This document shows positions 1 to 10,289 of a stretch of 64,000 nt of DNA, piece after piece. This stretch comes from Streblospio benedicti (taxonomy: Eukaryota; Annelida; Polychaeta; Spionida; Spionidae), in assembly GCA_019095985.1 (NCBI GenBank), contig CM032662.1, positions 4,549,791-4,613,790 of the forward strand, in the 5' to 3' direction. Numbering within the stretch: the stretch's first letter is position 1; each line of letters begins with the position of its first letter. The notes under the pieces were generated by a model, which was given only the letters and a program-made list of their open reading frames with translations, was not told the DNA's origin and made no database searches. A program made the position numbers and the translations under genes.

Positions 1-2684
1 AAATAGATGATGAAATTGTGAGAAATGAAATAACAGAAATAGAAGTAGCCAGGCAGCAGAAGGAAATAGATGATGAAATTGTGAGAAAAGCCAAGCAGCA
101 GAAGGAAATAGATGATGAAATTGTGAGAAATGAAATAACAGAAATAGAAGTAGCCAGACAGCAGAAGGAAATAGATGATGAAATTGTGAGAAATGAAATA
201 ACAGAAATAGAAGTAGCCAGGCAGCAGAAGGAAATAGATGATGAAATTGTGAGAAATGAAATAACAGACAGCAGAAAGAAATAGATGATGAAATTGTGAT
301 TAAAGCCAGACAGCAGAAAGAAATAGATGATGAAATTGTGATTAAAGCCAGGCAGCAGAAAGAAATAGATGATGAAATTGTGATTAAAGCCAGACAGAGA
401 AAGAAATAGATGATGAAATTGAATTAAAGCCAGACAGCAGAAAGAAATAGATGATGAAATTGTGATTAAAGCCAGACAGCAGAAAGAAATTGATGATGAA
501 ATTGTGAGAAATGAAATAACAGAAATAGAAGTAGCCAGGCAGCAGAAGGAAATAGATGATGAAATTGTGAGAAATGAAATAACAGAAATAGAAGTAGCCA
601 GGCAGCAGAAGGAAATAGATGATGAAATTGTGAGAAAAGCCAGACAGCAGAAAGAAATAGATGATGAAATTGTGAGAAAAGCCAGGCAGCAGAAGGAAAT
701 AGATGATGAAATTGTGAGAAAAGCCAGACAGCAGAAGGAAATAGATGATGAAATTGTGAGAAATGAAATAAGAGAAATAGAAGTAGCCAGGCAGCAGAAG
801 GAAATAGATGATGAAAAGAGAAAGGAAATAGATGATGAAATTGTGGCAAATGAAATAACAGAAATAGAAGTAGCCAGGCAGCAGAAGGAAATAGATGATG
901 AAATTGTGAGAAATGAAATAACAGAAATAGAAGTAGCCAGGCAGCAGAAGGAAATAGATGATGAAATTGTGAGAAATGAAATAACAGAAATAGAAGTAGC
1001 CAGGCAGCAGAAGCAAATAGATGATGAAATTGAAATTGTGAGAAATGAAATAACAGAAAAGATGATGAATTGTGAGAAAAGCCAAGCAGCAGAAGGAAAT
1101 AGATGATGAAATTGTGAGAAATGAAATAACAGAAATAGAAGTAGCCAGGCAGCAGAAGGAAATAGATGATGAAAGAGAAATGAAATAATGATGAAAAGAT
1201 GATGAAATTGTGAAATGAAATAAAGAAATAGAAGTAGCCAGGCAGCAGAAGGAAATAGATGATGAAATTGTGAGAAAAGGAGCAGAAGGAAATAGATGAT
1301 GAAATTGTGAGAAATGAAATAAGAAAAATAATAGCAGCCAGGCAGCAGAAGGAAATAGATGATGAAATTGTGAGAAATGAAATAAGAGAAATAGAATTAG
1401 CCAAGCAGCAGAGGGAAATAGATGATGAAATCGAGAGAAAAGCCAGGGATCAGAAGGAAATAGATGATGAAATTGTGAGAAATGAAATAAGAAAAATAAT
1501 AGCAGCCAGGCAGCAGAAGCAAATAGATGATGAAATTGTGAGAAATGAAATAAGAGAAATAGAATTAGCCAAGCAGCAGAGGGAAATAGATGATGAAATC
1601 GAGAGAAAAGCCAGGGATCAGAAGGAAATAGATGATGAAATTGTGAGAAATGAAATAAGAAAAAATAATAGCAGCCAGGCAGCAGAAGCAAATAGATGAT
1701 GAAATTGTGAGAAATGAAATAAGAGAAATAGAATTAGCCAAGCAGCAGAGGGAAATAGATGATGAAATCGAGAGAAAAGCCAGGGATCAGAAGGAAATAG
1801 ATGATGAAATTGTGAGAAATGAAATAAGAAAAATAATAGCAGCCAGGCAGCAGAAGCAAATAGATGATGAAATTGTGAGAAATGAAATAAGAGAAATAGA
1901 ATTAGCCAAGCAGCAGAGGGAAATAGATGATGAAATCGAGAGAAAAGCCAGGGATCAGAAGGAAATAGATGATGAAATTGTGAGAAATGAAATAAGAAAA
2001 ATTATAGCAGCGAGGCAGCAGAAGCAAATAGATGATGAAATTGTGAGAAATGAAATAAGAGAAATAGAATTAGCCAAGCAGCAGAGGGAAATAGATGATG
2101 AAATCGAGAGAAAAGCCAGGGAGCAGAAGGAAATAGATGATGAAATTGTGAGAAATGAAATAAGAAAAATAATAGCAGCCAGGCAGCAAAAGGAAATAGA
2201 TGATGAAATTGCGAGAAAAGCCAGGGAGCAGAAGGAAATAGATGATGAAATTGTGAGAAATGAAATAAGAAAAATAATAGCAGCCAGGCAGCAGAAGCAA
2301 ATAGATGATGAAATTGTGAGAAATGAAATAAGAGAAATAGAATTAGCCAAGCAGCAGAAACAAATAGATGATGAAATTGAGAGAAAAGCCAGGGATCAGA
2401 AGGAAATAGATGATGAAATTGTGAGAAATGAAATAAGAAAAATATTAGCAGCCAGGCAGCAGAAGCAAATAGATGATGAAATTGAGAGAAAAGCCAGGGA
2501 TCAGAAGGAAATAGATGATGAAATTGTGAGAAATGAAATAAGAAAAATATTAGCAGCCAGGCAGCAGAAGCAAATAGATGATGAAATTGAGAGAAAAGCC
2601 AGGGATCAGAAGGAAATAGATGATGAAATTGTGAGAAATGAAATAAGAAAAATAAAAGCAGCCAAGCAGCAGAAGGAATGTTAA
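1..2684 (+). repeat. Tandem array encoding charged heptad-type repeats
   Basis: Tandem DNA built of 42- and 63-base modules that translate to 14-residue (KARQQKEIDDEIVR) and 21-residue (NEIREIELAKQQ...) blocks. From about 1300 they settle into a higher-order unit of 56 residues (14+21+21; 168 bases). The modules are multiples of 21 bases, so the minus strand also stays open for long stretches; those minus ORFs (e.g. 384-1691) are by-products. The peptide is rich in E, K, R, Q, D and I and would form a long charged helix or coiled coil. The plus-strand frame is not continuous: open stretches at 18-284, 462-1106, 1307-1699 and 1707-2684 lie in two frames. The last stretch is in the same frame as the start of the TMEM106-like sequence 20-30 bases downstream, so the array may be an expanded N-terminal region of that gene. 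The array runs off the left edge of the window. Confidence 0.85.
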
Positions 2685-2702
2685 AACGTTTAAGGAAGGT
2701 AG

Positions 2703-3410
2703 GCAGAGTGCAAATGTGATAGCGGGCATGATCCATGCTTACAGCAAGGAGGAGGAGGGGGCAGAAGGCAAGACAATGAACTTGTTGCTCTGGTTCCACT
2801 TCGAGATACTCGCCATAAAACCAAGAAGAATAGTGCTATATGATTTCTTGGCAGTTCCATTCTGCGTTTTCCTTGGTGGTCTTATTCTATCTTTCCTATT
2901 CCCAAGATCTATTCAGTTGACCACAAAAACTTCTGGAAATATACATCCGAACAGAATTTATATTAACGAAACAGGAGAGGGAATTGTGTTGATGGAGATA
3001 GCAAATGTTTATAACGTTTCTAATGACAACTTCTTCCCAGTGACGATAAACAAGATGTCTTTGACAGTTCTTTTTGATCAAAATGTTGTTGGTCAAGCGA
3101 TCAATGCTACATCACTGAAGGTGCCCTTGAAGAGTGTAGGAAGATATTATGTAACAGTCAATCTGACTTATATTGATGATGAAGGATATATTGCGTAATA
3201 CTGTAAGCAGTCTGCCAAATTAAAGGACACACTTTGCTAATGTCATTTCAAGCTACTGCAATATCATCAATTTGGGGAAAAACTGAAGATAATTCCCCAA
3301 TCAGCTATCAACATGTGAGATGTAGCGGTTCGCCAAATGATACTTCAAAGGCATTTTTTGAAGACTTGAAGCAATTGTTGGGTAAAATACTGAGTTACTC
3401 AAATTATTAG
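2703..3410 (+). pseudogene. TMEM106-like processed pseudogene
   Basis: TMEM106 proteins are type II membrane glycoproteins of lysosomes and late endosomes. Homology runs in order: a Cys-containing N-terminal stretch (CKCDSGHDPC), QDNELVALVPLRDTR (compare the ENELVALIP motif of vertebrate TMEM106), KPRRIVLYDFL, one hydrophobic segment ending in LSFLFPRSI (FLFPRSI is a family signature), a lumenal domain with several N-x-S/T sites, and an end IKGHTLLMSFQAT...YQHVRC. The reading frame changes twice (near 2810 and near 3215) and there is an in-frame stop at 3196-3198, so no intact product is possible. No intron is visible across about 235 codons, and a poly(A) signal plus A-rich tail follow at 4208-4260. 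Together these favour a retrocopy. Assembly indels in an intact single-exon gene are a less likely alternative. The longest open piece (2716-3198) covers the membrane span and most of the lumenal domain. Confidence 0.72.
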
Positions 3411-4260
3411 TTTGTATTGATGAGCATTGTGCAGGTAACTTTCTTTCAATTTTCTTTTATATTTTGTTGTTTATAGTTGATTAACTTTTGGTGATTTCAT
3501 TCACTTACAAAGGATATTCTCTATGAATGTCTCTATGATGTGTGATGTGTGAAGTGGTTGAAAATTAACTTTGTATTTTTTGTACTTTACTGAATTTATA
3601 GATAAGATTTTATGTTTAAAATAACATTGTCAGGAACCAATGTATGTCTAGCAATTGCTGGGTAAAATGCTGACTTACTCAAATTATTAGTTTGTATTTA
3701 TGATCATTATGCAGGAAACTTTCTTTCAATTTCTGTTATATTTTGTTGTTTATAGTTGATTAACCAGTATTGTTAATCATCTAGGGAATATTTATTGTGC
3801 CAATGTTCTAATCTTGACAGCATTCAGCCATTATTTAACAAGATGTCTCAATTTCCAAGTGCAATGAAGATATGTAAATATTTTAACTATTTGTTTATGT
3901 ACATAATAAATGTTCGAAGGACATAAAACTGAACAGTACATTCCAGTGCGACTTTGCGTTGTTTACTTTGCAGTCCTCACACTTTCATTGGGTATATACA
4001 TATATCATTATTTGCCCACAAATCTGTTCCCCAAAAACATTGGTTGGTAGCACAATTGAAGCAATTCTATAATTGATGAACACAACGTGCTGCATCTTTT
4101 AACGTGAACATTCATCAGTTTCGTCCATCACATGTTAAGAATTGATAAACTATGTCTGCTTGTTACTTTCTATGTATACCCATTGGTGCAGAAAAATATC
4201 AATAATTAATAAACTTGTCTAAAAGTAAAAAAAAATAAAATAAAAAATAAAATAAAGAAA
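3411..4260 (+). other. Probable 3' UTR of the TMEM106-like retrocopy, poly(A) tail and internal duplication
   Basis: No coding potential is seen. A segment of about 115 bases occurs twice as a direct repeat, at 3371-3485 and 3651-3764 (starting GCAATTGYTGGGTAAAAT), spaced 280 bases. AATAAA at 4208-4213 is followed after 13 bases by an A-rich tract at 4227-4260, the spacing expected for a cleavage and polyadenylation site fixed in a retrocopied mRNA. A further AATAAA lies near 3905. Confidence 0.5.
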
Positions 4261-4299
4261 TTGCAACTAGTTTAAAAGTAATTAATGAGAATACCAATT

Positions 4300-5080
4300 A
4301 GGCACTAGGATCAACGATTTTCGCTTGTATCTTTAATTGGTAACAACTCAGAGAGATGGAAGAAGCAAAATTCAAATAAATAAATCCTCGGAGAAGATAA
4401 ACTGGTTCTTCTAAAGGGAGTTTCCCACGATGCAACTTTTCGCTGAATGGAGTTAAGGACACAATGCGTCACATGTCAGGAAGATGGGAGTTGGTGCCAG
4501 TTCTACTGCACCATGGGGCAGGTGTCATTTACAGTCAGCGTGGGTAATGAGCATCAAGAAACCCCATTAGATGCTGCTGCACATCATCAGGATTTCTCCT
4601 CACAACATCAACGTGCAGAATAAAGATGTTGACACGGTGCTCCATAAAAGGCGGTGAGGATAACTCAGACTCAGTGCTGATGTCCCCTTACAATACCTGT
4701 ATGCATGGCCAATGCAACGGGTGAGTTTTCATTGAAGTAATCTGTGCGTGAACATGGGGTGATGGGGCGGGCATGCGGGCTGCCCTGTCATAGCGAGCTG
4801 CTCAGCTCAGAGCGCAGTTACTCACCGTGGCCTGTGTTTTATGACGTGCGTGGAGACGGTGATAGTTTCGGCGCCGGTGAAGGGCATTTCTTGGACTTAT
4901 GCATGTGTATATTTATGTTTAGATAACATTGAGGCAGACGGGCAGCTTCCGTACATGTGCATGTGATGAACGCTTTTCATTGACCAATTCTTCAAGGTTA
5001 TTTGTTTGCCTCTTTGTGTTCATTTGTTTATACTTTTAGTTTTGTTGCTTTATAATTTGTTTTTAAAGACATGACCAAAA
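4300..5080 (+). repeat. Dispersed repeat with ankyrin-repeat remnants, copy 1
   Basis: This segment is present again, inverted, at about 54570-55888. Its left part (4330-4660) translates in pieces to ankyrin-like motifs: LVPVLLHHGAGV, then in another frame ETPLDAAAHH, then KDVDTVLH. The matching pieces in copy 2 are closer to the consensus (DGDTALHEA, PVLLQHGADVHTVD). The right part (4690-5080) has no recognised coding content. No transposase or terminal inverted repeat was recognised. The remnant frames suggest that a mobile repeat or segmental duplication captured part of an ankyrin-repeat gene. Confidence 0.7.
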
Positions 5081-5139
5081 AACTCGTCGAGGCTTTTATA
5101 TTACGCGATTGTTGTTGTTATTGTTCATATGTGTGTTTT

Positions 5140-5475
5140 TTATGTGTGTTTAAGCCTGGAAATCACTAAAAAGCGTCACCAATAGCGACAAACCCCTATG
5201 GTTTACATATTCTTCATAGGCCTATCCTATAAATATATTCAAATAGCGACACAATTTACAGCAAGTGCCTTCCAATTGTCTCCCCACTCACTTAAGCCGC
5301 CACCTGCACATTACCCCCCCCCCCCCAGCTCATCCATTATTGTATATCCATAATGCACGCGTGCGTCCCACGTGACACCGCTCAGCGTCCACTTAATGCC
5401 GCCGCCGCCGCCGCCATTGTAAGTGCTGTAGCTACAGCTACGGTCACGGCGAGACACTGTCACCAGCGGGGACAG
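5140..5475 (+). repeat. Dispersed repeat with (GCC)n core, copy 1
   Basis: About 320 bases from the A/T-rich start near AAGCCTGGAAATCAC through a C tract, GCGTCCACTTAATGCC and (GCC)6 to GGCGAGACACTGTCACC. It recurs as the reverse complement at about 34325-34645 with only modest divergence. It directly follows the ankyrin-bearing repeat and may be part of the same family. It has no open frame of interest. Confidence 0.75.
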
Positions 5476-5480
5476 TGTAT

Positions 5481-7549
5481 GTCACGAGTTAGTGCTGGTA
5501 CATTGTAACTTCAAACCACAAACTCATGTTGTTGGTTCTTCCTTTGTTTTGCCATTTACTTATTCATTATGTATGTTTGTTTTTATTTTGGGGGTATAGG
5601 GGTGGGGGTGTTGCTGAGAATTGTTTTGAGCCTCCAGCCTATTAGGGGTTCGGTATAAAAAAGAAGGGAACAAATATCATATCTCTGTCACTTGTTATAA
5701 AAATAGGCCTTGGGTTCTACGAATGTTTTTTTGCAAATACGTGTATGCCACCAGCTTTGATTGTTCGTTGTTTTGTTTTCGATAGAATTCAGGGGAGGAA
5801 AAACATACTGAACCAAGTTCTGTTTACGTTGATTACAAACAGGAGTTTAAAAAGTTGTAAATAAAAACATATATAAAGGAAAAATACAAAACAAAACACG
5901 ATTAAGTAGATCTAGGTAAATCTTTGGTAGAATGGATGAAATAACCGCGTCAATCGACGACGCATGCAGCGTGTGTGTACAGACCACGGGGTGTGTGATG
6001 CTGCATCTGCATCCAACAGCCAAATCTACGTGCAAACAGCGTAAAGCTCTGTAGATCCTGCAATACACCAGCCTCGCGGTGGAGCCTCACTCATCATGGT
6101 AAGTAAGGTCAAAGGTCAAACCAATATGGCAGTCAACATGCTGCCAATATGGGGTTTGCCTTTGTTACCGTATTGATTTTTGTTCATATTCCGCACTGCG
6201 TTGTTATTTTAGCTTCACTTCTCTTCTTTCATTGTTGTTGTTTTTTCAGCTTTTTCTGTTATGATGTTTTGGTATTTTCTATATTAACTGTCATAAAACT
6301 AGCTTAAACCACACTATATGATTTGGCCCATTGTTTTATCTTCATCACTGGCATTGTGCGTCAGACGAGCAGAAACCATACACATCGCTAATGCAATCAA
6401 CTTCTGCAGAGCGATACGCAGTGCAACCTCCAAATATGACCACCTCTATAAGCAGACCCCCTCTACAGCCACACAATTATTCAAAATGTAAAGAGACTAC
6501 CGTAAACCTGCATAAAGAGACCCCCTCTCTATCGAGACCACTTGGAGCAGCCAATATGGTGGTCTCAATAAGGAGTTTCTTACCAAAGTAATCCACCCCA
6601 GTCTCCACTCACAGTATGGGATCAGTATGAGAAGATTGTGCTGATAAATCCACAAGACACTCACAGATGCTGGTCTCGAGCAGCAGATAGACAGAAGGAG
6701 GCAATTAGACGGCTGATTATTCCGCTAATTAGGGTTTATACGCAGGCTGATCAGCTGTAATGGTTAGTGCCGGGATGGTATAATCATAGAGGAGGAGGCT
6801 GGTAGAAACAGAGGGTTTTCTGCACATAACTTTAGTGTGCGGAGCTGTAAGATTAAAAAGCTAAATTTCTGGATACGCTAGAAGACGTGTTACAGCTACA
6901 TGTATGTCTGCTGGCTTGTAGCATGTTGTAGTATTTTGCTGGGTTTGAGACGTCTATGAAGCATAAGTCATCGGACCCCTGCGTTTCAAAACAAAAGTCC
7001 TGTCAAATATTGTATATACAGTCGAAAAATAAAACTATACAGTATAGATGATAAAACGAAAATCATTATTCCTAGTATTTGTTGTTGTGCCGTCTTAACT
7101 GCTGTACAAAATAATAATAATAATTAATAATAATGAATTTGGCTTACTTAAAACGAAAATCATTAACAGGAATTAGCAGCACATGTACAAAAACATTCTG
7201 CTATGTATTACATGAATGTGCATTTGAAGTTTTCCTGAGCCAGAATTCGGATAGATCTACGTTTATCACGGCCAGGAGCTAGAACTGAACTTCGTCTTTT
7301 GGCGGAGAAGGTTTAAATATATGGAATGCACTTGAAATGCATTTACATATATTAGCAGTAATTTTAGGATTGGTTGGGGCGATAATATGTTCAAACTCAT
7401 TTGTGCGAGAACTTGTGCGAACTTCAAGACACACTGGATGTTTGCTCTCCCTCCCGTGTCATTATAAACGGCCTTCTAAGCGTGCTGCAGAAACAGACAC
7501 ACACTGTTAGATAACACACGTAATACAGGAAATGTCTCTGTACCAGCGC
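5481..7549. other. Non-coding stretch; degenerate repeat at 6441-6600
   Basis: No gene is recognised. At 6441-6600 there are repeated words of the type GACCACCTCTATAA / GAGACCCCCTCTCTAT. Similar words occur near 11850-11905, 29290-29330, 31920-31990 and 57745-57840; some carry a GGTTCTACTGT-like end reminiscent of pogo/Tc1 terminal repeats. Otherwise it is AT-rich unique sequence. Confidence 0.4.
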
Positions 7550-7760
7550 ATGCTGCGTGACGTCATCGGTTCGTGCTGATTGAGCGCACAGAACAATGAC
7601 GTCATCGACCGGCTGTGACGTCACGCATTATGCGGATCGCGGGGTTTCCGCCTCATCCGGTGATCAGCGGCGGCGGCGGCATTAGGCTGGTGCTGGCGGG
7701 GGGGGGGGGGGGGGGGACTGTGGTGGTGACGGGGCCGTAACTCAATGTGAGACAAGTGGC
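7550..7760. promoter_or_regulatory. CpG-rich patch with three perfect CRE palindromes
   Basis: TGACGTCA occurs three times in 66 bases (7558-7565, 7597-7604, 7616-7623). It is followed by a GC-rich zone with (GGC)4 and a G run of about 18 at 7698-7717. TGACGTCA is the full binding site of CREB/ATF bZIP factors. The spacing and the CpG-rich surround suggest a promoter or enhancer, but no adjacent first exon was recognised on either strand. Confidence 0.5.
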
Positions 7761-9359
7761 GCAACTGTTTTTGGGGAGTTTTCTTTTGTGAAACCCTGAA
7801 TGAATCTGTGCTTTCAAATACTTATTGTTAAAGTTACTGCTCTGTCTGACATAGCTTTAGTATGTATGCTCCATTAAAATGTCTAAATTCCAAACAACAT
7901 TTGTAGAAGCATGCCCCTGAACCCCCTAGAAAACCTGTGCACCTATGGTGGTTGCTTGCATTCTATTAACACATTTTGCCTTCTAGCTTAAAATGCAATC
8001 CTGCCGTATGATTCATGGAAGGACGCGAGCGGATGCAAGGGAGGCATGGGTGTTATTGCGAGACTATTATTGCTTTACAGTTGGTATATCATCTAAGTGG
8101 TATCTAATTTACACCGAACACAAGTCAGTGTTTTTTTATCAAAAAGCTTTGATTTGAATGACAAGCCGCAAATAGATGCGGATGTCATTATATGGTATTT
8201 GTATCTGTCTCTTGTCATTCATGTTTTTGCTGTGTTGTCTTTCGCATGTTTGTTTTGTTTTGTTGTTTGTCTTTGATTGATTTATTGGAGACGGATGTTC
8301 AGAGTTGTAATTTGCGCAACATGTAGAATAATTTGGGCGATGAGCTACACGATATTGCACTACAAACAAGTATATGCTTCTTATTTGACAATACAAGGGG
8401 CTTAGCCTCTAAGCCCATGATTCCGTGGCCGTGCCGACGATTTCAGAATAGTGGCCTATGTCAATGTTGTCTCTTACTAGACTCTGTATGACCTCTGTAT
8501 CCAAGAGTTTACATAGTGAACTTGAATCAAATATTTTTCTCATGGGTGCATAATCCCCCCTCCCCTTTACCGCAGCTGTTTTTGGAACTCACTTGTGTTA
8601 GACAAATAAAATAGTTACAACAGGCCTTCAACCGATCTCATTGTAATTCCATGTCGTATCAATGCACAACCAACCAAATCACCAATACTCACAATGGTGT
8701 TCAATTGCAATTGCAACTTGCACTAGCAGCACCATAACCGGCACGCACCCGCTCCCATGTCGCATGTATGATAACCCACGTCCCCCGGGTGCCTGGCAGG
8801 CTGCACGCCGGCCGCCGGCCCGGCTATAGACATGGGACACGCGCCGAGGGATTCCTCCACAAATTGCTCCGTGTCATAACCGCGGGCGGCTCCAGTGAGT
8901 AGGGGGGCAACAGAGTAGCGTGAGTAACACGTAAACTGTGTAGAATGCCGTCCTCATTACTGTTAAATATTATGTATATACTGTATATATAATTTCATTT
9001 ATATGGATTGTAACGTTTACATATCTGAAATATATGTATAGTTATCGTTGTGTTTGTAGGATTGTTGCTACTTATAATGGCAACGTTTTGAAGTTTAGTT
9101 TTTTCAGTGTTTTTCAGTAGCAATGAAGAACAACAAAACTAACGGTTACACTTAAAACCGTAAGCCACATACCAAATGCACAGAGTTATGTCTAAATCAT
9201 AAGTTGCGGGCTTATTCAATTACAAGCTATTGAACATGACAGTAAGACTGCTCAGAGGCAATGTAAAAAGATCCCCTTGAACTCACAATGGTATAAAGCA
9301 TGGCTGCAGTAAATACCATATCTCCAACTGCATGCCCGCAATACCAACGCCTGCCACGT
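7761..9359. other. Non-coding stretch with GC-rich patch at 8740-8905
   Basis: No gene is recognised. The patch at 8740-8905 is CpG-rich (GCCGGCCGCCGGCCCGG). On the minus strand it contains an open run of about 55 codons including YDTEQFVEES, without a convincing pair of splice sites; it could be a missed exon or a regulatory island. Confidence 0.35.
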
Positions 9360-9620
9360 CCATAACTGCTTCATAACCCCCCACCCCCTCCCCAGCTGCG
9401 CCCGCTCACCCCGTGGTCCCCCGGGCCCGCTCCCGCCGGCCAAATGGCGCTGTGATCGGCTGCAGGGCGCGCGGGGGCCGCTGCCGACTGTAAATGTGCG
9501 CATGTCTATTGGTTTGTACTTACACCAGACCATTGGGGGCTTGTTAGTTCTCATTACGCGCGGATTGGCAGCTGACAGTTTGGGGCCGGGGGGTGGGGTG
9601 GTTGAGGGCTGTGAGGGTGA
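9360..9620. promoter_or_regulatory. GC-rich island
   Basis: C-rich tracts, CCCGGGCCCG, a BssHII-type GCGCGC and, on the minus strand, a CCAAT box next to ATGCGCAC. The composition resembles a TATA-less promoter. The overlapping ORFs in several frames are compositional. Confidence 0.35.
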
Positions 9621-9741
9621 GGGTGAGGGTATTATTGAGTGGGGAGCCTTTAGTAACATTGTGCTCGCATGCTGCTTCTGCTGTTGTTGCTGTTGTTGCT
9701 GCTGCTGCTCCTGGTACTCTTTCTGGTGTCTGTTTTGTCTA

Positions 9742-9744
<3 letters not shown>

Positions 9745-9820
<76 letters not shown>
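9745..9820. repeat. (CTG)25 microsatellite
   Basis: About 76 bases of perfect CTG units, preceded by interrupted CTG/TTG units from 9668. All overlapping ORFs (polyLeu, polyCys, polyAla) are by-products. A second CTG tract lies at 24110-24166. Confidence 0.97.
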
Positions 9821-9821
<1 letters not shown>

Positions 9822-10099
9822 ATACGTTCGGTTGTTGTTACTACTGCTGCTTTCTTCTTAATGTTTCACCACGGCTTCGCCCTTCCCTTTCTGAGATAAC
9901 CTATTTTACAGTTGATGTTGTTGTTGTTGTTTATCCCGTTGCTATTGCTACTGTTGCTCCTTCACCCTCCCCACAGTCTCTACTCCTATTATATATTATA
10001 ATACCCTTCTCGCTGCTGCATGCTTCACCGTGCCCCGTTTGAGAGGTCCTATAAAACAACCAAGTGTTCTCCCCCTAACTTCATCCCAGCACGCACACT

Positions 10100-10215
10100 C
10101 AGCCCTCTGCGCATGCGCAGTAATACGTCACACCTGCTGTGGCCTTTAAACCTCCATGCAATATGGCGGCGGAAAATGACGCCAGTTCCTGTTCACGCTC
10201 CCGGAAGTCGTAATA
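10100..10215. promoter_or_regulatory. TATA-less promoter-like cluster (NRF1, CRE, YY1, ETS)
   Basis: Perfect NRF1 palindrome TGCGCATGCGCA at 10108-10119, half-CRE TACGTCA at 10124-10130, YY1-type ATGGCGGC at 10163-10170 and an ETS site CCGGAAGTC at 10201-10209. This combination is typical of CpG promoters of animal housekeeping genes. No first exon could be assigned on either side, so the gene served is unknown. Confidence 0.5.
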
Positions 10216-10289
10216 TTTCACCTGCGAGCATCTTCCTTTTAAAAGAAGCACTATTTTGTGTGCCGGGTTTAGGTTTACTTTAAGGTTGT

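Noticed and set aside
384-1691. Minus-strand ORF of 435 residues (and others at 466-1404, 2002-2799)
   Set aside because: Antisense by-products of a repeat whose period is a multiple of three; the Phe/His/Leu-rich translation has no domain.
9496-10042. Leu-, Cys- and Ala-rich ORFs around 9.5-10.0 kb
   Set aside because: They exist only because of the CTG tract and exist in all three frames.
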